DNA of 64,000 nucleotides from an uncultured Actinomycetes bacterium (GTDB lineage: Bacteria; Actinomycetota; Acidimicrobiia; Acidimicrobiales; Acidimicrobilacustridaceae). The notes beneath the pieces were generated by a model. It was given only the letters and a program-made list of their open reading frames with translations, was not told the DNA's origin and searched no databases. Positions 23,383 to 31,960 of the stretch are shown piece after piece. The position numbers were made by a program, and so were the translations under genes. The DNA is taken from positions 1-64,000 of the forward strand of contig CALEHQ010000020.1 in assembly GCA_937876315.1 (NCBI GenBank), in the 5' to 3' direction. How positions within the stretch are numbered: position 1 is the first letter of the stretch; the number at the start of each line of letters is the position of its first letter.

Positions 23383-25608
23383 CTACGGCGTAACCGCCGT
23401 GGTGGTTGTAGGGGCGGGGGTGGTTGTGGTGGTTGCAGGGGCGGTTGTGGTGGTTGCAGGGGCGGTTGTGGTGGTTGGGCGAATGGGGGTAGTTGTGGTG
23501 GTGGTCGACGGCTTCACCGTTGATGACGTTGAAGAACTAGAGCTACTCGTCGAACTGGATGTCGAACTGGTTGATGACGTCGATCCCAGGTTGGTGCCGT
23601 CATCGGTGGGATAGGGGAACGGACATGACGAGGTCCCTTTCGTGGCCACCGTCATGTACTTCTTCCAAATCGTGGCCGGGAACGAGCCACCGGTCACAGA
23701 GATTCCGTGCACCGATTTCATGAATGTGCCATCGGGATAACCAACCCACACCGCTGTGGTCAGTTTGCAGGTGAAACCCACAAACCAGGCATCACGATTG
23801 TTTTCCGTCGTTCCCGTTTTGCCCGCAGCAGGCTGACCGATGCGGGCGCCCGTGCCGGTGCCACCTTCGACGACCTGATTGAGGATGTAATTGACCTTGG
23901 CCACGTCTTTGGCATCAAGGACCCGTTTGCGAATGACTTTGTTCTCATAAAGAACGTTGCCTTTTGCATCAGTAACTTTGGTGACAACCGTTGGCTTGAT
24001 GTGCTCACCGTTGTCGGCCAATGTCGAATAACCCGAAGCCATGTCCAAAACCGACACCTCGCTCGTACCCAGTGTCAGCGCCGGTACCGCTTTAAGTGGG
24101 CTCGTGATTCCCATTTGCGTTGCGAGATCAGCGACATTCTTCGGACCAACATCCAACATCAATTGGGCATAGGCCGTATTCGAAGACTGCATCGTGGCGG
24201 CGATGAGATCGAGTTGACCAAGTCCGGCATCGGCGTAATTACCGACGCTCCAATCGCGTCCACCATCAGCCTTCGGAATCGAAATTCGCGACGGAGCGTT
24301 GTATGACTTCGACATTGGCATGTCTTGGTTTATTGCTTCGGCCAGTGTGAACGCTTTAAACGCTGATCCTGCCTGACGGCCAGCCCCACCACCTTCAACG
24401 CCGACAGCAAGATTCACCTTCGAGTACTTACCTGTTCCACTGAAATCAAGGCCCCCGATCATTGCCCGAACCGCACCAATGTCATCAATCGATACCAACG
24501 CGGCGGCCGGATCGTTTGGTCGATTCAGCGTTGACGTAATGGCCAGTGCCGCAGCACCCTGATCTTCTAAATCCAGTGTCGTGTACACACGAAGTCCACC
24601 GCCATAGACCTGCGCGTCGGTGAACCCGCCCTCGGTAATCAGCCAATGACGCACGTAATCGACGAAGTACTCCGTGCCCCACTCGGTGCGGGCGACATTT
24701 CCGTAACTGTTCATCGTGCTGCGAACCAGCACATCGCTCCAGTCGTTCGCCTTCGCCGCAATTGCTTCCTCTGTTGTAATTGCGCCGGTCAGAACCATTG
24801 CGTCAAGCACTGAAGCGCGACGCTCAATCGCGGTTTGGCGGCTGCGCTGAGCTTTCGCATCGTTCTCTGGCAACTTCGCATCGGCGGTTTCAGGGGAACG
24901 AATCAGTCCAGCGAGATACGCGGCTTCGGGCAACGTAATTTGATCAAGGTTCTTGCCAAAATAGACACGAGTGGCTGCCTCGATTCCGTAGGCACCACGG
25001 CCGAGATAAATCGTGTTGAGGTATCGAGTGAGAATTTCCTGTTTCGGAAGTTCACGTTCAACCTTCACCGCCAGCGACGCTTCTTTGATCTTTCGAGTGA
25101 TCGTGCGTTCTTGCGTGAGGTAAACGTTCTTCACATATTGCTGCGTGATGGTTGACCCACCCTGAGAAACACCACCGGCTTGGAGGTTCGTCCATACGGC
25201 GCGCAGGATGCCGGCCGGATCAACACCACCATGCTCAAAGAACGTTCGGTCTTCGGCCGCGAGTACCGCATCGACCACAACCTGAGGAATCTCGTTCCAA
25301 TCCACCGAGGTTCGGTTCACCCCGCCAGACAGCTGAGCAATGGAATTGTCTGCAACACAGCCAGAGGTCACTTCGGAAGAACACATGAAGGTGGTCTGGA
25401 GAAGGGGCGGATCTTTGTCTGGCAGGGGAACTTGGGTGAACAAATACCCCGCGCCAGCGAGTAACAAGACCCCGACCAGACCAACGCCGAAAAACGCTCG
25501 ACGCCAGCGCCAAAAGATGCTTCGGCGCACGCCGTCAGGCCCGACCTTGCGGGCGGCACGCGTCGAACGACGTCCGGAAGTGGCTGAACCTTGGGTGGAG
25601 GGGGACAT
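23383..25608 (-). CDS. bifunctional class A penicillin-binding protein
   Basis: 741 residues; polymerises and cross-links peptidoglycan. A cytoplasmic basic stretch and one membrane helix (FGVGLVGVLLLAGAGYLF) precede the GT51 transglycosylase domain: EDRTFFEHGG, QGGSTITQQYVKN and YLNTIYLGRGAYG. The transpeptidase domain has the nucleophile motif SAFK, then SSN and KTGTT. A low-complexity Ser tract and a Thr/Pro tail follow, likely spanning the wall. Its position next to the DUF5318 gene and the rpsF operon matches mycobacterial ponA1. Confidence 0.95.
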   Translation of the reverse strand: MSPSTQGSATSGRRSTRAARKVGPDGVRRSIFWRWRRAFFGVGLVGVLLLAGAGYLFTQVPLPDKDPPLLQTTFMCSSEVTSGCVADNSIAQLSGGVNRTSVDWNEIPQVVVDAVLAAEDRTFFEHGGVDPAGILRAVWTNLQAGGVSQGGSTITQQYVKNVYLTQERTITRKIKEASLAVKVERELPKQEILTRYLNTIYLGRGAYGIEAATRVYFGKNLDQITLPEAAYLAGLIRSPETADAKLPENDAKAQRSRQTAIERRASVLDAMVLTGAITTEEAIAAKANDWSDVLVRSTMNSYGNVARTEWGTEYFVDYVRHWLITEGGFTDAQVYGGGLRVYTTLDLEDQGAAALAITSTLNRPNDPAAALVSIDDIGAVRAMIGGLDFSGTGKYSKVNLAVGVEGGGAGRQAGSAFKAFTLAEAINQDMPMSKSYNAPSRISIPKADGGRDWSVGNYADAGLGQLDLIAATMQSSNTAYAQLMLDVGPKNVADLATQMGITSPLKAVPALTLGTSEVSVLDMASGYSTLADNGEHIKPTVVTKVTDAKGNVLYENKVIRKRVLDAKDVAKVNYILNQVVEGGTGTGARIGQPAAGKTGTTENNRDAWFVGFTCKLTTAVWVGYPDGTFMKSVHGISVTGGSFPATIWKKYMTVATKGTSSCPFPYPTDDGTNLGSTSSTSSTSSSTSSSSSSTSSTVKPSTTTTTTPIRPTTTTAPATTTTAPATTTTTPAPTTTTAVTP
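23404..23478 (-). repeat. 21-bp tandem repeat in the PBP tail
   Basis: Two perfect 21-base copies (23431-23451 and 23452-23472) flanked by degenerate copies encode the TTTTAPA repeats of the PBP C-terminus. The DNA identity of the copies suggests recent slippage, so length may vary between strains. Confidence 0.7.
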
Positions 25609-25620
25609 GGTGGAGGGTGA

Positions 25621-26031
25621 TCAGGCGGAACGGGCCGGATTCAATAAGAAGGTACGGGCCAAATGGTTCCAATGGCACGCGGGGCAGACTTCGACGACAT
25701 AACAGGCGAAATCGCCCTCTTTTGAGCGCTTCGTGAAGGCCTTCAGTTCCTTGGCCGTGGTGATGCAGCGGCCAAAGGCCGGCAATCGAGGCCCAAAGAC
25801 ATAGGACACCAAGACCAATGTGTGGTCCTGACAGATCGGGCAGTCCTCACTGGTGGGCTGGCCCACTTCACGGGCGGCACGCACCAATTCGGGGTGGGCA
25901 TCGCAGACTTCGTGCTGGGCCAACCGACCCTTTTTGTATTCCGAAATGAGGTGCTGACGCGCGAGCCGGTAGTCAATCTCGCCGCCGTTGCCGCTCGGGG
26001 CACCGCGAAAGGGTCGTGAGGCGGAACCCAT
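25621..26031 (-). CDS. DUF5318-family protein
   Basis: 136 residues from the ATG at 26031. EIDYRLARQHLISEYKKGRL and the paired CPICQDH and CPACHWNHLA knuckles match the actinobacterial DUF5318 family, encoded beside ponA1 in mycobacteria (Rv0049). The two Cys pairs probably bind zinc. It ends 12 bases before the PBP start, so the two are likely cotranscribed. TAGCCT lies eight bases before the ATG. Confidence 0.85.
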   Translation of the reverse strand: MGSASRPFRGAPSGNGGEIDYRLARQHLISEYKKGRLAQHEVCDAHPELVRAAREVGQPTSEDCPICQDHTLVLVSYVFGPRLPAFGRCITTAKELKAFTKRSKEGDFACYVVEVCPACHWNHLARTFLLNPARSA

Positions 26032-26039
26032 AAGGGCCG

Positions 26040-26045
26040 AGGCTA
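26040..26045 (-). promoter_or_regulatory. -10 box TAGCCT, DUF5318 gene
   Basis: TAGCCT on the minus strand, eight bases before the ATG at 26031. It fits a leaderless or nearly leaderless transcript. Confidence 0.5.
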
Positions 26046-26125
26046 GCGACGGGCTGCCCCACTCGCGGTGCAAGCGCTGTCGCGCGGTCCACCGACCACA
26101 CCGTTGCCTGCGGGAGACTGCCCCC

Positions 26126-26824
26126 GTGACTGACTACGGATCCTCCCGCCCCTCGGCCAACCCATCGACTTCCTTCCCCGGTCGGGCAGAACTCCCGCTC
26201 GACACGGTCACTTGGGGTCCCGATCTCCCCGGCGACGATTCGCTGAAACTCCTCACCGCCCCAAAGGGCAAAAAGATCCTTCAACTTGGCGTGGGACTCG
26301 GGCACAACGCCGTGAGCCTTGCCCTTGCCGGCGCTCATGTCATTGCCGTCGACCATGACATCGCCCGCATCGACGCCGCCCGACAACTCGCAGAGGTCAA
26401 CGAGGTCAAGGTCGAACTTCACCATGGCGATCTTGCCGATCTGGCCTTTGTTCGCGCCGACCAAATCGATCTCGCGCTGTCTGTGTATGCACTTGCTCGG
26501 ACCGACGATCTCGACCGCGTGCTGCGACAAGTCAATCGAGTTCTTCGCACCGGCGGGTCCTTCAGCGTGTCGCTCCCCCATCCGGCCTGGCTCATGCTTG
26601 ACCACGATCCAATGAACTCGCCGCGCCTTGCTCATCGCTACGGGGAGGACATGCCGCGAGATCTCGACGGGGTCGAGGTGTATTCGCGTTCTGTCGGGGA
26701 ACTGTTCAGCTCGTTTATGCGGGCAAACTTCCGCGTCGATGCTTTAATCGAACCTGAAGCTCGTTCCGGTCGCGCCATTGTGCCGAGCACCGTGATCATT
26801 CGCGGTCGCAAAGACGGCGTCTGA
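26126..26824 (+). CDS. class I SAM-dependent methyltransferase
   Basis: 232 residues from the GTG at 26126, preceded by CGGGAGACT. Rossmann-fold motif I reads ILQLGVGLGHNAVSLALAGA, followed by the acidic ribose-binding end VIAVDHD, motif IV IDLALSVYAL and RVLRTGGSFSVSLPHP. The substrate is unknown. It is divergent from the DUF5318 gene and convergent with pcnA. Confidence 0.85.
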   Translation: MTDYGSSRPSANPSTSFPGRAELPLDTVTWGPDLPGDDSLKLLTAPKGKKILQLGVGLGHNAVSLALAGAHVIAVDHDIARIDAARQLAEVNEVKVELHHGDLADLAFVRADQIDLALSVYALARTDDLDRVLRQVNRVLRTGGSFSVSLPHPAWLMLDHDPMNSPRLAHRYGEDMPRDLDGVEVYSRSVGELFSSFMRANFRVDALIEPEARSGRAIVPSTVIIRGRKDGV

Positions 26825-26840
26825 CCAAATTCGAGCTAGC

Positions 26841-28223
26841 TCAGTTCGACTGACGTTCCGCCCACCAGGCGTCGAGGCGTTTCTTCGCTTCATCTTCGCC
26901 TAACGGACCTTCTTCCAAACGAAGTTCCAAAAGAAAGTCAAGAGCGTCGCCGACATCGCGACCCGGCGTAAGCCCGAGGTAATTCATCACGGCATTGCCG
27001 TCGAGATCGGGTCGCATAGACGCAAGTTCTTCACGCGTAAGCAGATCGTCAATACGCGCTTCGAGTTCATCCATACGTTTCGCAAGTTCTTGCGCTTTGC
27101 GTTCGTTGCGCGTGGTGCAATCGCAACGAGTGAGTTCAATCAATTCAGGCAATAAATCGCCTGCATCACGGACGAATCGGCGAACCGCCGAGTCGGTCCA
27201 ACCCATCTTGTAGGTATGGAAACGAAGGTGAAGAAACACCAAACGGCTGACTGCTTCAACGTCTTCGCTTGAATACTTCAGCGCCTTCATACGCTCTCTC
27301 GTCATGCGCGCGCCGACAACTTCGTGATGATGGAACGACACTCCCGCTTCGCCGATTGCTCGCGTGCGCGGCTTTCCAACATCGTGATACAGCGCCGACA
27401 AACGCACCAAACGGTTCGTGCTCGTCTTACCGATGACGGCAATCGTGTGTGTCAACACGTCTTTGTGTCGGTGAATCGGATCTTGTTCCAGACGCATACG
27501 AGAAAATTCGGGAAGGAATTGATCCATCAATCCGGTATCGGCAAGGAACCACAAACCCGGCGTTGGATCTTCAACAACCATCAACTTGTCGAACTCGTCG
27601 CGAATACGTTCCGCCGAAACGATCGACAGTCGCTCGCACATCGACATTGCTGCTGCGCGCAATTCATCATCGGGAGTAAGTCCGTAACCCGAAAGGAATC
27701 GAGCAGCGCGCAACATGCGCAACGGATCGTCAGAGAACGACTCTTCCGGTGACAGCGGCGTTCGCAATCGGCCGGCAGCCAGGTCTTCGGCTCCACCAAA
27801 GGGATCAATGAGTACGGGGTCGGGCAAGGACAACGCCATCGCGTTTACCGTGAAATCCCGACGAGACAGATCGGCGTCGATCACGTCGGAGAACACGACT
27901 TCGGGTTTGCGAGATTCAGGGTCGTACGCCTCGGCCCGGTGGGTGGTGATTTCGAACGTCCAGCCATCTTTCTGACAGCCAATCGTGCCGAATCGCTCTC
28001 CCTGGCTCCACACTGAATCAGCCCAGCCATTGACCAATCGCTTGGTTTCCGCCGGAAGGGCGTCGGTGGTCAGATCGATATCCCGACCATTGCTCATATC
28101 CCGGCCCAGAAGCAGGTCGCGGACAACCCCACCGACCAAATAGAGCTTGTATCCCGACGCGGCAAAGCGCTCAGCCAGCGGGCTCGTTCGCTCAAGAACA
28201 GGAAGAAGACGTTCGGGAATCAC
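26841..28223 (-). CDS. pcnA: CCA tRNA nucleotidyltransferase (PcnA type)
   Basis: Adds or repairs the 3' CCA end of tRNA. 460 residues from the GTG at 28223. Nucleotidyltransferase motif LYLVGGVVRDLLLGR with the metal-binding DIDLTTDA, then RRDFTVNAMAL and an RNA-binding part. A C-terminal HD domain (LSALYHDVGKPRTR, FHHHEVVGARMTRE) is typical of the actinobacterial subfamily. A longer frame to 28310 is open, but TAGCCT seven bases before the GTG at 28223 supports this start. Next to the GNAT/DUF6049 genes, as in mycobacteria. Confidence 0.93.
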   Translation of the reverse strand: MIPERLLPVLERTSPLAERFAASGYKLYLVGGVVRDLLLGRDMSNGRDIDLTTDALPAETKRLVNGWADSVWSQGERFGTIGCQKDGWTFEITTHRAEAYDPESRKPEVVFSDVIDADLSRRDFTVNAMALSLPDPVLIDPFGGAEDLAAGRLRTPLSPEESFSDDPLRMLRAARFLSGYGLTPDDELRAAAMSMCERLSIVSAERIRDEFDKLMVVEDPTPGLWFLADTGLMDQFLPEFSRMRLEQDPIHRHKDVLTHTIAVIGKTSTNRLVRLSALYHDVGKPRTRAIGEAGVSFHHHEVVGARMTRERMKALKYSSEDVEAVSRLVFLHLRFHTYKMGWTDSAVRRFVRDAGDLLPELIELTRCDCTTRNERKAQELAKRMDELEARIDDLLTREELASMRPDLDGNAVMNYLGLTPGRDVGDALDFLLELRLEEGPLGEDEAKKRLDAWWAERQSN

Positions 28224-28230
28224 CGGGCGG

Positions 28231-28236
28231 AGGCTA
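28231..28236 (-). promoter_or_regulatory. -10 box TAGCCT, leaderless pcnA
   Basis: TAGCCT on the minus strand, seven bases before the GTG at 28223. Confidence 0.55.
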
Positions 28237-28351
28237 CCGGGGCAATCCCCGTTGGCTGGCCCATCGGGTTGGACAACTGGCACAGAGGGAGCGGCCGAGT
28301 CACCGGGCAAAGGAGCAAAGCGGTCATGGGTCCTAGGCTTGAGACGAGACC

Positions 28352-29074
28352 ATGCGACGCACAGACACCATCACCGGACATTCCGACCGCATGCGGATCG
28401 GCCCGTGGAGGGGCGACCCCGCGCTGGCCCTGCTCAGCCCGACCCCGGGTGCTCCTCCCTCTCCCGAAGCCTTACATCGTGCCGTCGTCTCGATCGCCGA
28501 TGCCGGATATCGCTCTGTGCTAACGCCGGCGCTGACCTTCCCGGAACAACCCGTCTTCCTCGACTACGGGTTTTCCGTACACGAACGGCTGCACCTTCTC
28601 CGTCACGAATTGTTCAATCTCCCCAGCGCCACAGCGCCACATACCCACCTTCGTCGAGGCCGCTCTCGCGACATTGAGGCCGTGCTCAATCTCGACGGTC
28701 TCGCCTTCGATGGCTTTTGGCGCTTCGACCTCAACGGTTTCCTCGACGCCCGGCACGCGACACCGCGTTCTCGTTTCCGCGTTGCATGCATGAATAACTG
28801 CGTTGTGGGTTATCACATCACCGGAGTCGCCCGACGTCTTGGGTACCTCCAACGACTCGCCGTCCATCCAGATTTTCACGGTCGCGGTATCGGCACCGCG
28901 CTTATTGGCGATGCACTCGGTTGGTGTCGTCGTCGTGGATGTGAATCCGTGCTCGTCAATACACAGGAAATCAATGAACGAGCACACTTGTTGTATCGAC
29001 ACCTCGGATTCACCGATGAACCCAACGGATTAGCGGTCTTGGACTTCACTTTCGCGAAGAGTGACGGCTCTTGA
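28352..29074 (+). CDS. GNAT-family N-acetyltransferase
   Basis: 240 residues. The C-terminal half is a GNAT fold: the acetyl-CoA-binding motif reads LQRLAVHPDFHGRGIGTALI, followed by NTQEINERAHLLYRHLGF. The N-terminal third (28352 to about 28640) is a less clear domain that may be a second, degenerate GNAT half. It overlaps the DUF6049 gene by one base (TGATG). The acceptor is unknown. It occupies the place of a mutT gene in the mycobacterial order (from memory). Confidence 0.85.
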   Translation: MRRTDTITGHSDRMRIGPWRGDPALALLSPTPGAPPSPEALHRAVVSIADAGYRSVLTPALTFPEQPVFLDYGFSVHERLHLLRHELFNLPSATAPHTHLRRGRSRDIEAVLNLDGLAFDGFWRFDLNGFLDARHATPRSRFRVACMNNCVVGYHITGVARRLGYLQRLAVHPDFHGRGIGTALIGDALGWCRRRGCESVLVNTQEINERAHLLYRHLGFTDEPNGLAVLDFTFAKSDGS

Positions 29075-31062
29075 TGCGCCGCGTTCTTTCCCTACTCGGA
29101 GTTGCTGCGCTGTTCTTGGTGATGTGTCCTCGTGGCGTAAGCGCACAAACCACGCCGGCACCTCATCAACTCACCCTGGTGCGCCAAACCGCCTTTGTCG
29201 GACCGAATGGAACATTTACTGCAGAAGTCTCAACTGGCAATCTCCCCGCAAATACGAAACTTGATCTCGTCATTTACAACGCCATTACGACTCGAAGTCG
29301 ACTGAATCGAACAATTGCAGGTGAGCAGCTCGGTAGCGCGTTGTTCACAACGCCGGAAACAGTTCTCAGCGCAGACCGTTCCACAACAACGCTTTCACTT
29401 CCCATAGATGAACAGTGGCCCGCGCGAGAAGGTGGCACCGTACTGAGCAAAAGTGGGATTTATCCCGTGCGTATTGAGGCAACTGCACCAAACGGTTCTC
29501 GACTCGACAGCATCGTTACGCATTTGTTGCGCTTACCTTCAGAAACCACTCCAACGACTCCTATTTCTCTTGCAACAACTGTCGTTATCGACGCGCCGCT
29601 CGAAGTGAGTCCAGATGGTTTCCCGCGACTCTCTGACACACAACTCGCTCGGGCTGGCGAACAATTCCGCATTCTGGGGGGCTCGACGTCAACGCCGCTC
29701 ACCCTCGCTGCGACACCTTTTGTTGTTCAAGCCCTCACTGATGCTGGTGATTCTTCGGTTCGGCCCGAAAGCCAGTCTCGCCAGACCCTCAGTCGCCCAT
29801 TCGTTTCAATTGATTCCGGCTCCCTCATGGCCGGCGGTCGCGGATCGGTCATCGAAACCGAATACGCCGCCGGCGACAGCGTCCTCTCTGCAGCCTTTGC
29901 CGCTGCTCCCGACCATCGGACACAGGTGATCGACCCATCTGTCACTCCCGCGGCAATTGATCGGTTGGCCGCCTTAGGCACCCGCTCAGTGGTGCTCCAG
30001 TCCTCGCAACTTCGATCCGCAGTCATCAACGATGAATCATCAGTTCTCACAAACCGATTCGTCATCGAGGGCGAAAATGGAACCTCATTCACAGCCATGG
30101 CGAATGACGACACAGCCTCTTCGCGCTTGGTCCTTACAAAGGATCCTGTTCTTGGCGCCCACCATGCCCTCGCCGAGATCATGATGCTTCACCAAGAACA
30201 AACCGGCGCAAACCGAGGCGCCGCTCTCACAATTCCGGCCGGCACTGACATAGCGGCATTCAAGGCGTTTCTGGCCGGACTCTCGACAACAACTGGTGCG
30301 GCAAGTGGTTCCACCGGAAACGCCGTGATCCAACCGGTCACCCTCGACGACCTCTTCGCTCGCACCGCAGTCGCCACCGCTTCGCAGAAACCAATCGTTC
30401 GAGAGTGGACGAGCACCGAACCGACCGAACTCGGGGTGTATGGCATCGAACTCGAACAAGCCCAATGGAACCTGCTTGGGCTGCAGTCAATGCTTCCCGA
30501 AGGTGGCGAACTGATCGCTCCCATTGAGCGAACGATTCTTGCTTCGGCCGAGACGACACTGAATCCCTCTGACCGCGTCGCCATCCTCAACAATGCCGAC
30601 TCGCAACTCCAGGCACTGAGTGCAGCAATCAGCCTCCCGACCTCTCAGAAGGTCACCCTGACCTCGAGTAGCGGGAAGATTCCATTGGTGATTACCAACG
30701 CATTGCCCGTTGAGGCATTGGTACAGATCACCGTGAGTAGCCCCAAACTCGAATTCCCCGAGGGCACCTCCTACGAAATCGCCCTTTCTCCATCCAGCAC
30801 CACACGGACCGATATCTCCGTCACCACCCGAGCCTCAGGTGCCTTCCCCCTCGTTGTGGAAGTCGCCTCGTCGGGTGGAGGGTTACTCGTCGCATCCAGC
30901 CGAATCGATGTCCGCTCAACGGCGATTTCCGGGTTCGGACTCTTCGTCTCTGTAGTTGCCGGACTCTTCTTGCTGGTGTGGTGGGCCCGCCATTTCCGCC
31001 ATACACGCCGAGCCCGCGCCCTGGTCGCCGCCGACGAACCATCACCGAGCCCGGGTGGATGA
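29074..31062 (+). CDS. DUF6049-like large extracytoplasmic protein
   Basis: 662 residues with a signal peptide (RRVLSLLGVAALFLVMC, then GVSAQ), a large beta-rich extracytoplasmic region, and one C-terminal helix (GFGLFVSVVAGLFLLVWWAR) followed by a basic cytoplasmic end. Size, topology and position between pcnA and trxB match the mycobacterial Rv3909-type family. The final domain before the helix (about 520-620) resembles an Ig-like alpha-sandwich. Function is unknown; a cell-envelope role is likely. The start is translationally coupled to the GNAT gene. Confidence 0.75.
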   Translation: MRRVLSLLGVAALFLVMCPRGVSAQTTPAPHQLTLVRQTAFVGPNGTFTAEVSTGNLPANTKLDLVIYNAITTRSRLNRTIAGEQLGSALFTTPETVLSADRSTTTLSLPIDEQWPAREGGTVLSKSGIYPVRIEATAPNGSRLDSIVTHLLRLPSETTPTTPISLATTVVIDAPLEVSPDGFPRLSDTQLARAGEQFRILGGSTSTPLTLAATPFVVQALTDAGDSSVRPESQSRQTLSRPFVSIDSGSLMAGGRGSVIETEYAAGDSVLSAAFAAAPDHRTQVIDPSVTPAAIDRLAALGTRSVVLQSSQLRSAVINDESSVLTNRFVIEGENGTSFTAMANDDTASSRLVLTKDPVLGAHHALAEIMMLHQEQTGANRGAALTIPAGTDIAAFKAFLAGLSTTTGAASGSTGNAVIQPVTLDDLFARTAVATASQKPIVREWTSTEPTELGVYGIELEQAQWNLLGLQSMLPEGGELIAPIERTILASAETTLNPSDRVAILNNADSQLQALSAAISLPTSQKVTLTSSSGKIPLVITNALPVEALVQITVSSPKLEFPEGTSYEIALSPSSTTRTDISVTTRASGAFPLVVEVASSGGGLLVASSRIDVRSTAISGFGLFVSVVAGLFLLVWWARHFRHTRRARALVAADEPSPSPGG

Positions 31063-31098
31063 CTAGCGTCGTAGAGTCACCGATCCAACGGGAGCACC

Positions 31099-31938
31099 AT
31101 GACCGGCGTCCACATCGTCACCGATAGTTCGTGTGACTTAACCGAAATTGAAACGACAACCAACAGCATTGGGGTCGTACCACTGAGCATTCGCTTTGGC
31201 GACGAAGAGTTCATCGACCGCGAAGAGCTCAGCGCCGACGCTTTCTACGCAAAAATGGCGAGCACCGGATTGCTTCCGGAAACTGCTGCCCCTTCACCCG
31301 GTCGCTTTGAGCAAGCCTTTCGCGGTGCTGCCGCTGTCGGCGCGAACGCTGTGGTGTGTATCAATCTTTCCGGTGAACTTTCCGCGACTGTGCAGTCGGC
31401 GCGCAATGCCGCCACCGCCGTTGCCGGAGACATCGATGTTCGCGTCATCGACAGTCGATCCCTTACCGGTGGTCTCGGAACAATGGTGCTCGAAGCGGCT
31501 GCGGCCGCCCGCAACGGTGCCGATGTCGAGGCCGTTGTCGCACTTGTCGAGTCCATGATTCCGCGCACCGAGATCTATGGCGGGCTCGACACCCTTGAGA
31601 ATTTGAAAAAAGGTGGCCGCATCGGCAGCGCGAAGGCCCTTCTCGGATCAATGTTGTCTATGAAACCAATCATTCACATCGCCGATGGCGCAGTGGAAGA
31701 AGCAGGCAAACAACGCACCCGTAAGCGCTCGCTCGAATGGATGCGCGATCAACTCTTTTCCGAAGGGACCGTCGAAAAACTTTCGATCCTCCACGGTCAA
31801 GCTCCCGACATCGACGCGTTCCTCGACATGATCTCCGAGCGTTATCCCCGTGAGCAGATTCGTTTGGGCACGATCGGCGCCGTCATTGGAACCCATGGCG
31901 GTCCCGGCGTCATCGGCATGTGCTACCTGCGTCCGTGA
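31099..31938 (+). CDS. DegV-family fatty-acid-binding protein
   Basis: 279 residues. HIVTDSSCDL at the N-terminus, TAAPSPGRFEQAF and INLSGELSATVQSA, together with GGRIGSAKALLGSMLSMKPII, are the conserved blocks of the DegV two-domain fold. Members bind a fatty acid and can act as the FakB partner of fatty-acid kinase. No FakA is in the window. ACGGGAGCACC precedes the ATG. In related genomes this region usually encodes MurJ (MviN), which is absent here. Confidence 0.92.
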   Translation: MTGVHIVTDSSCDLTEIETTTNSIGVVPLSIRFGDEEFIDREELSADAFYAKMASTGLLPETAAPSPGRFEQAFRGAAAVGANAVVCINLSGELSATVQSARNAATAVAGDIDVRVIDSRSLTGGLGTMVLEAAAAARNGADVEAVVALVESMIPRTEIYGGLDTLENLKKGGRIGSAKALLGSMLSMKPIIHIADGAVEEAGKQRTRKRSLEWMRDQLFSEGTVEKLSILHGQAPDIDAFLDMISERYPREQIRLGTIGAVIGTHGGPGVIGMCYLRP

Positions 31939-31960
31939 TTCAACGCTGCTCTGACACCGC

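Noticed and set aside
28223-28310. N-terminal extension of pcnA
   Set aside because: Low-complexity Pro/Gly sequence; the TAGCCT box and the start of the conserved domain favour 28223.
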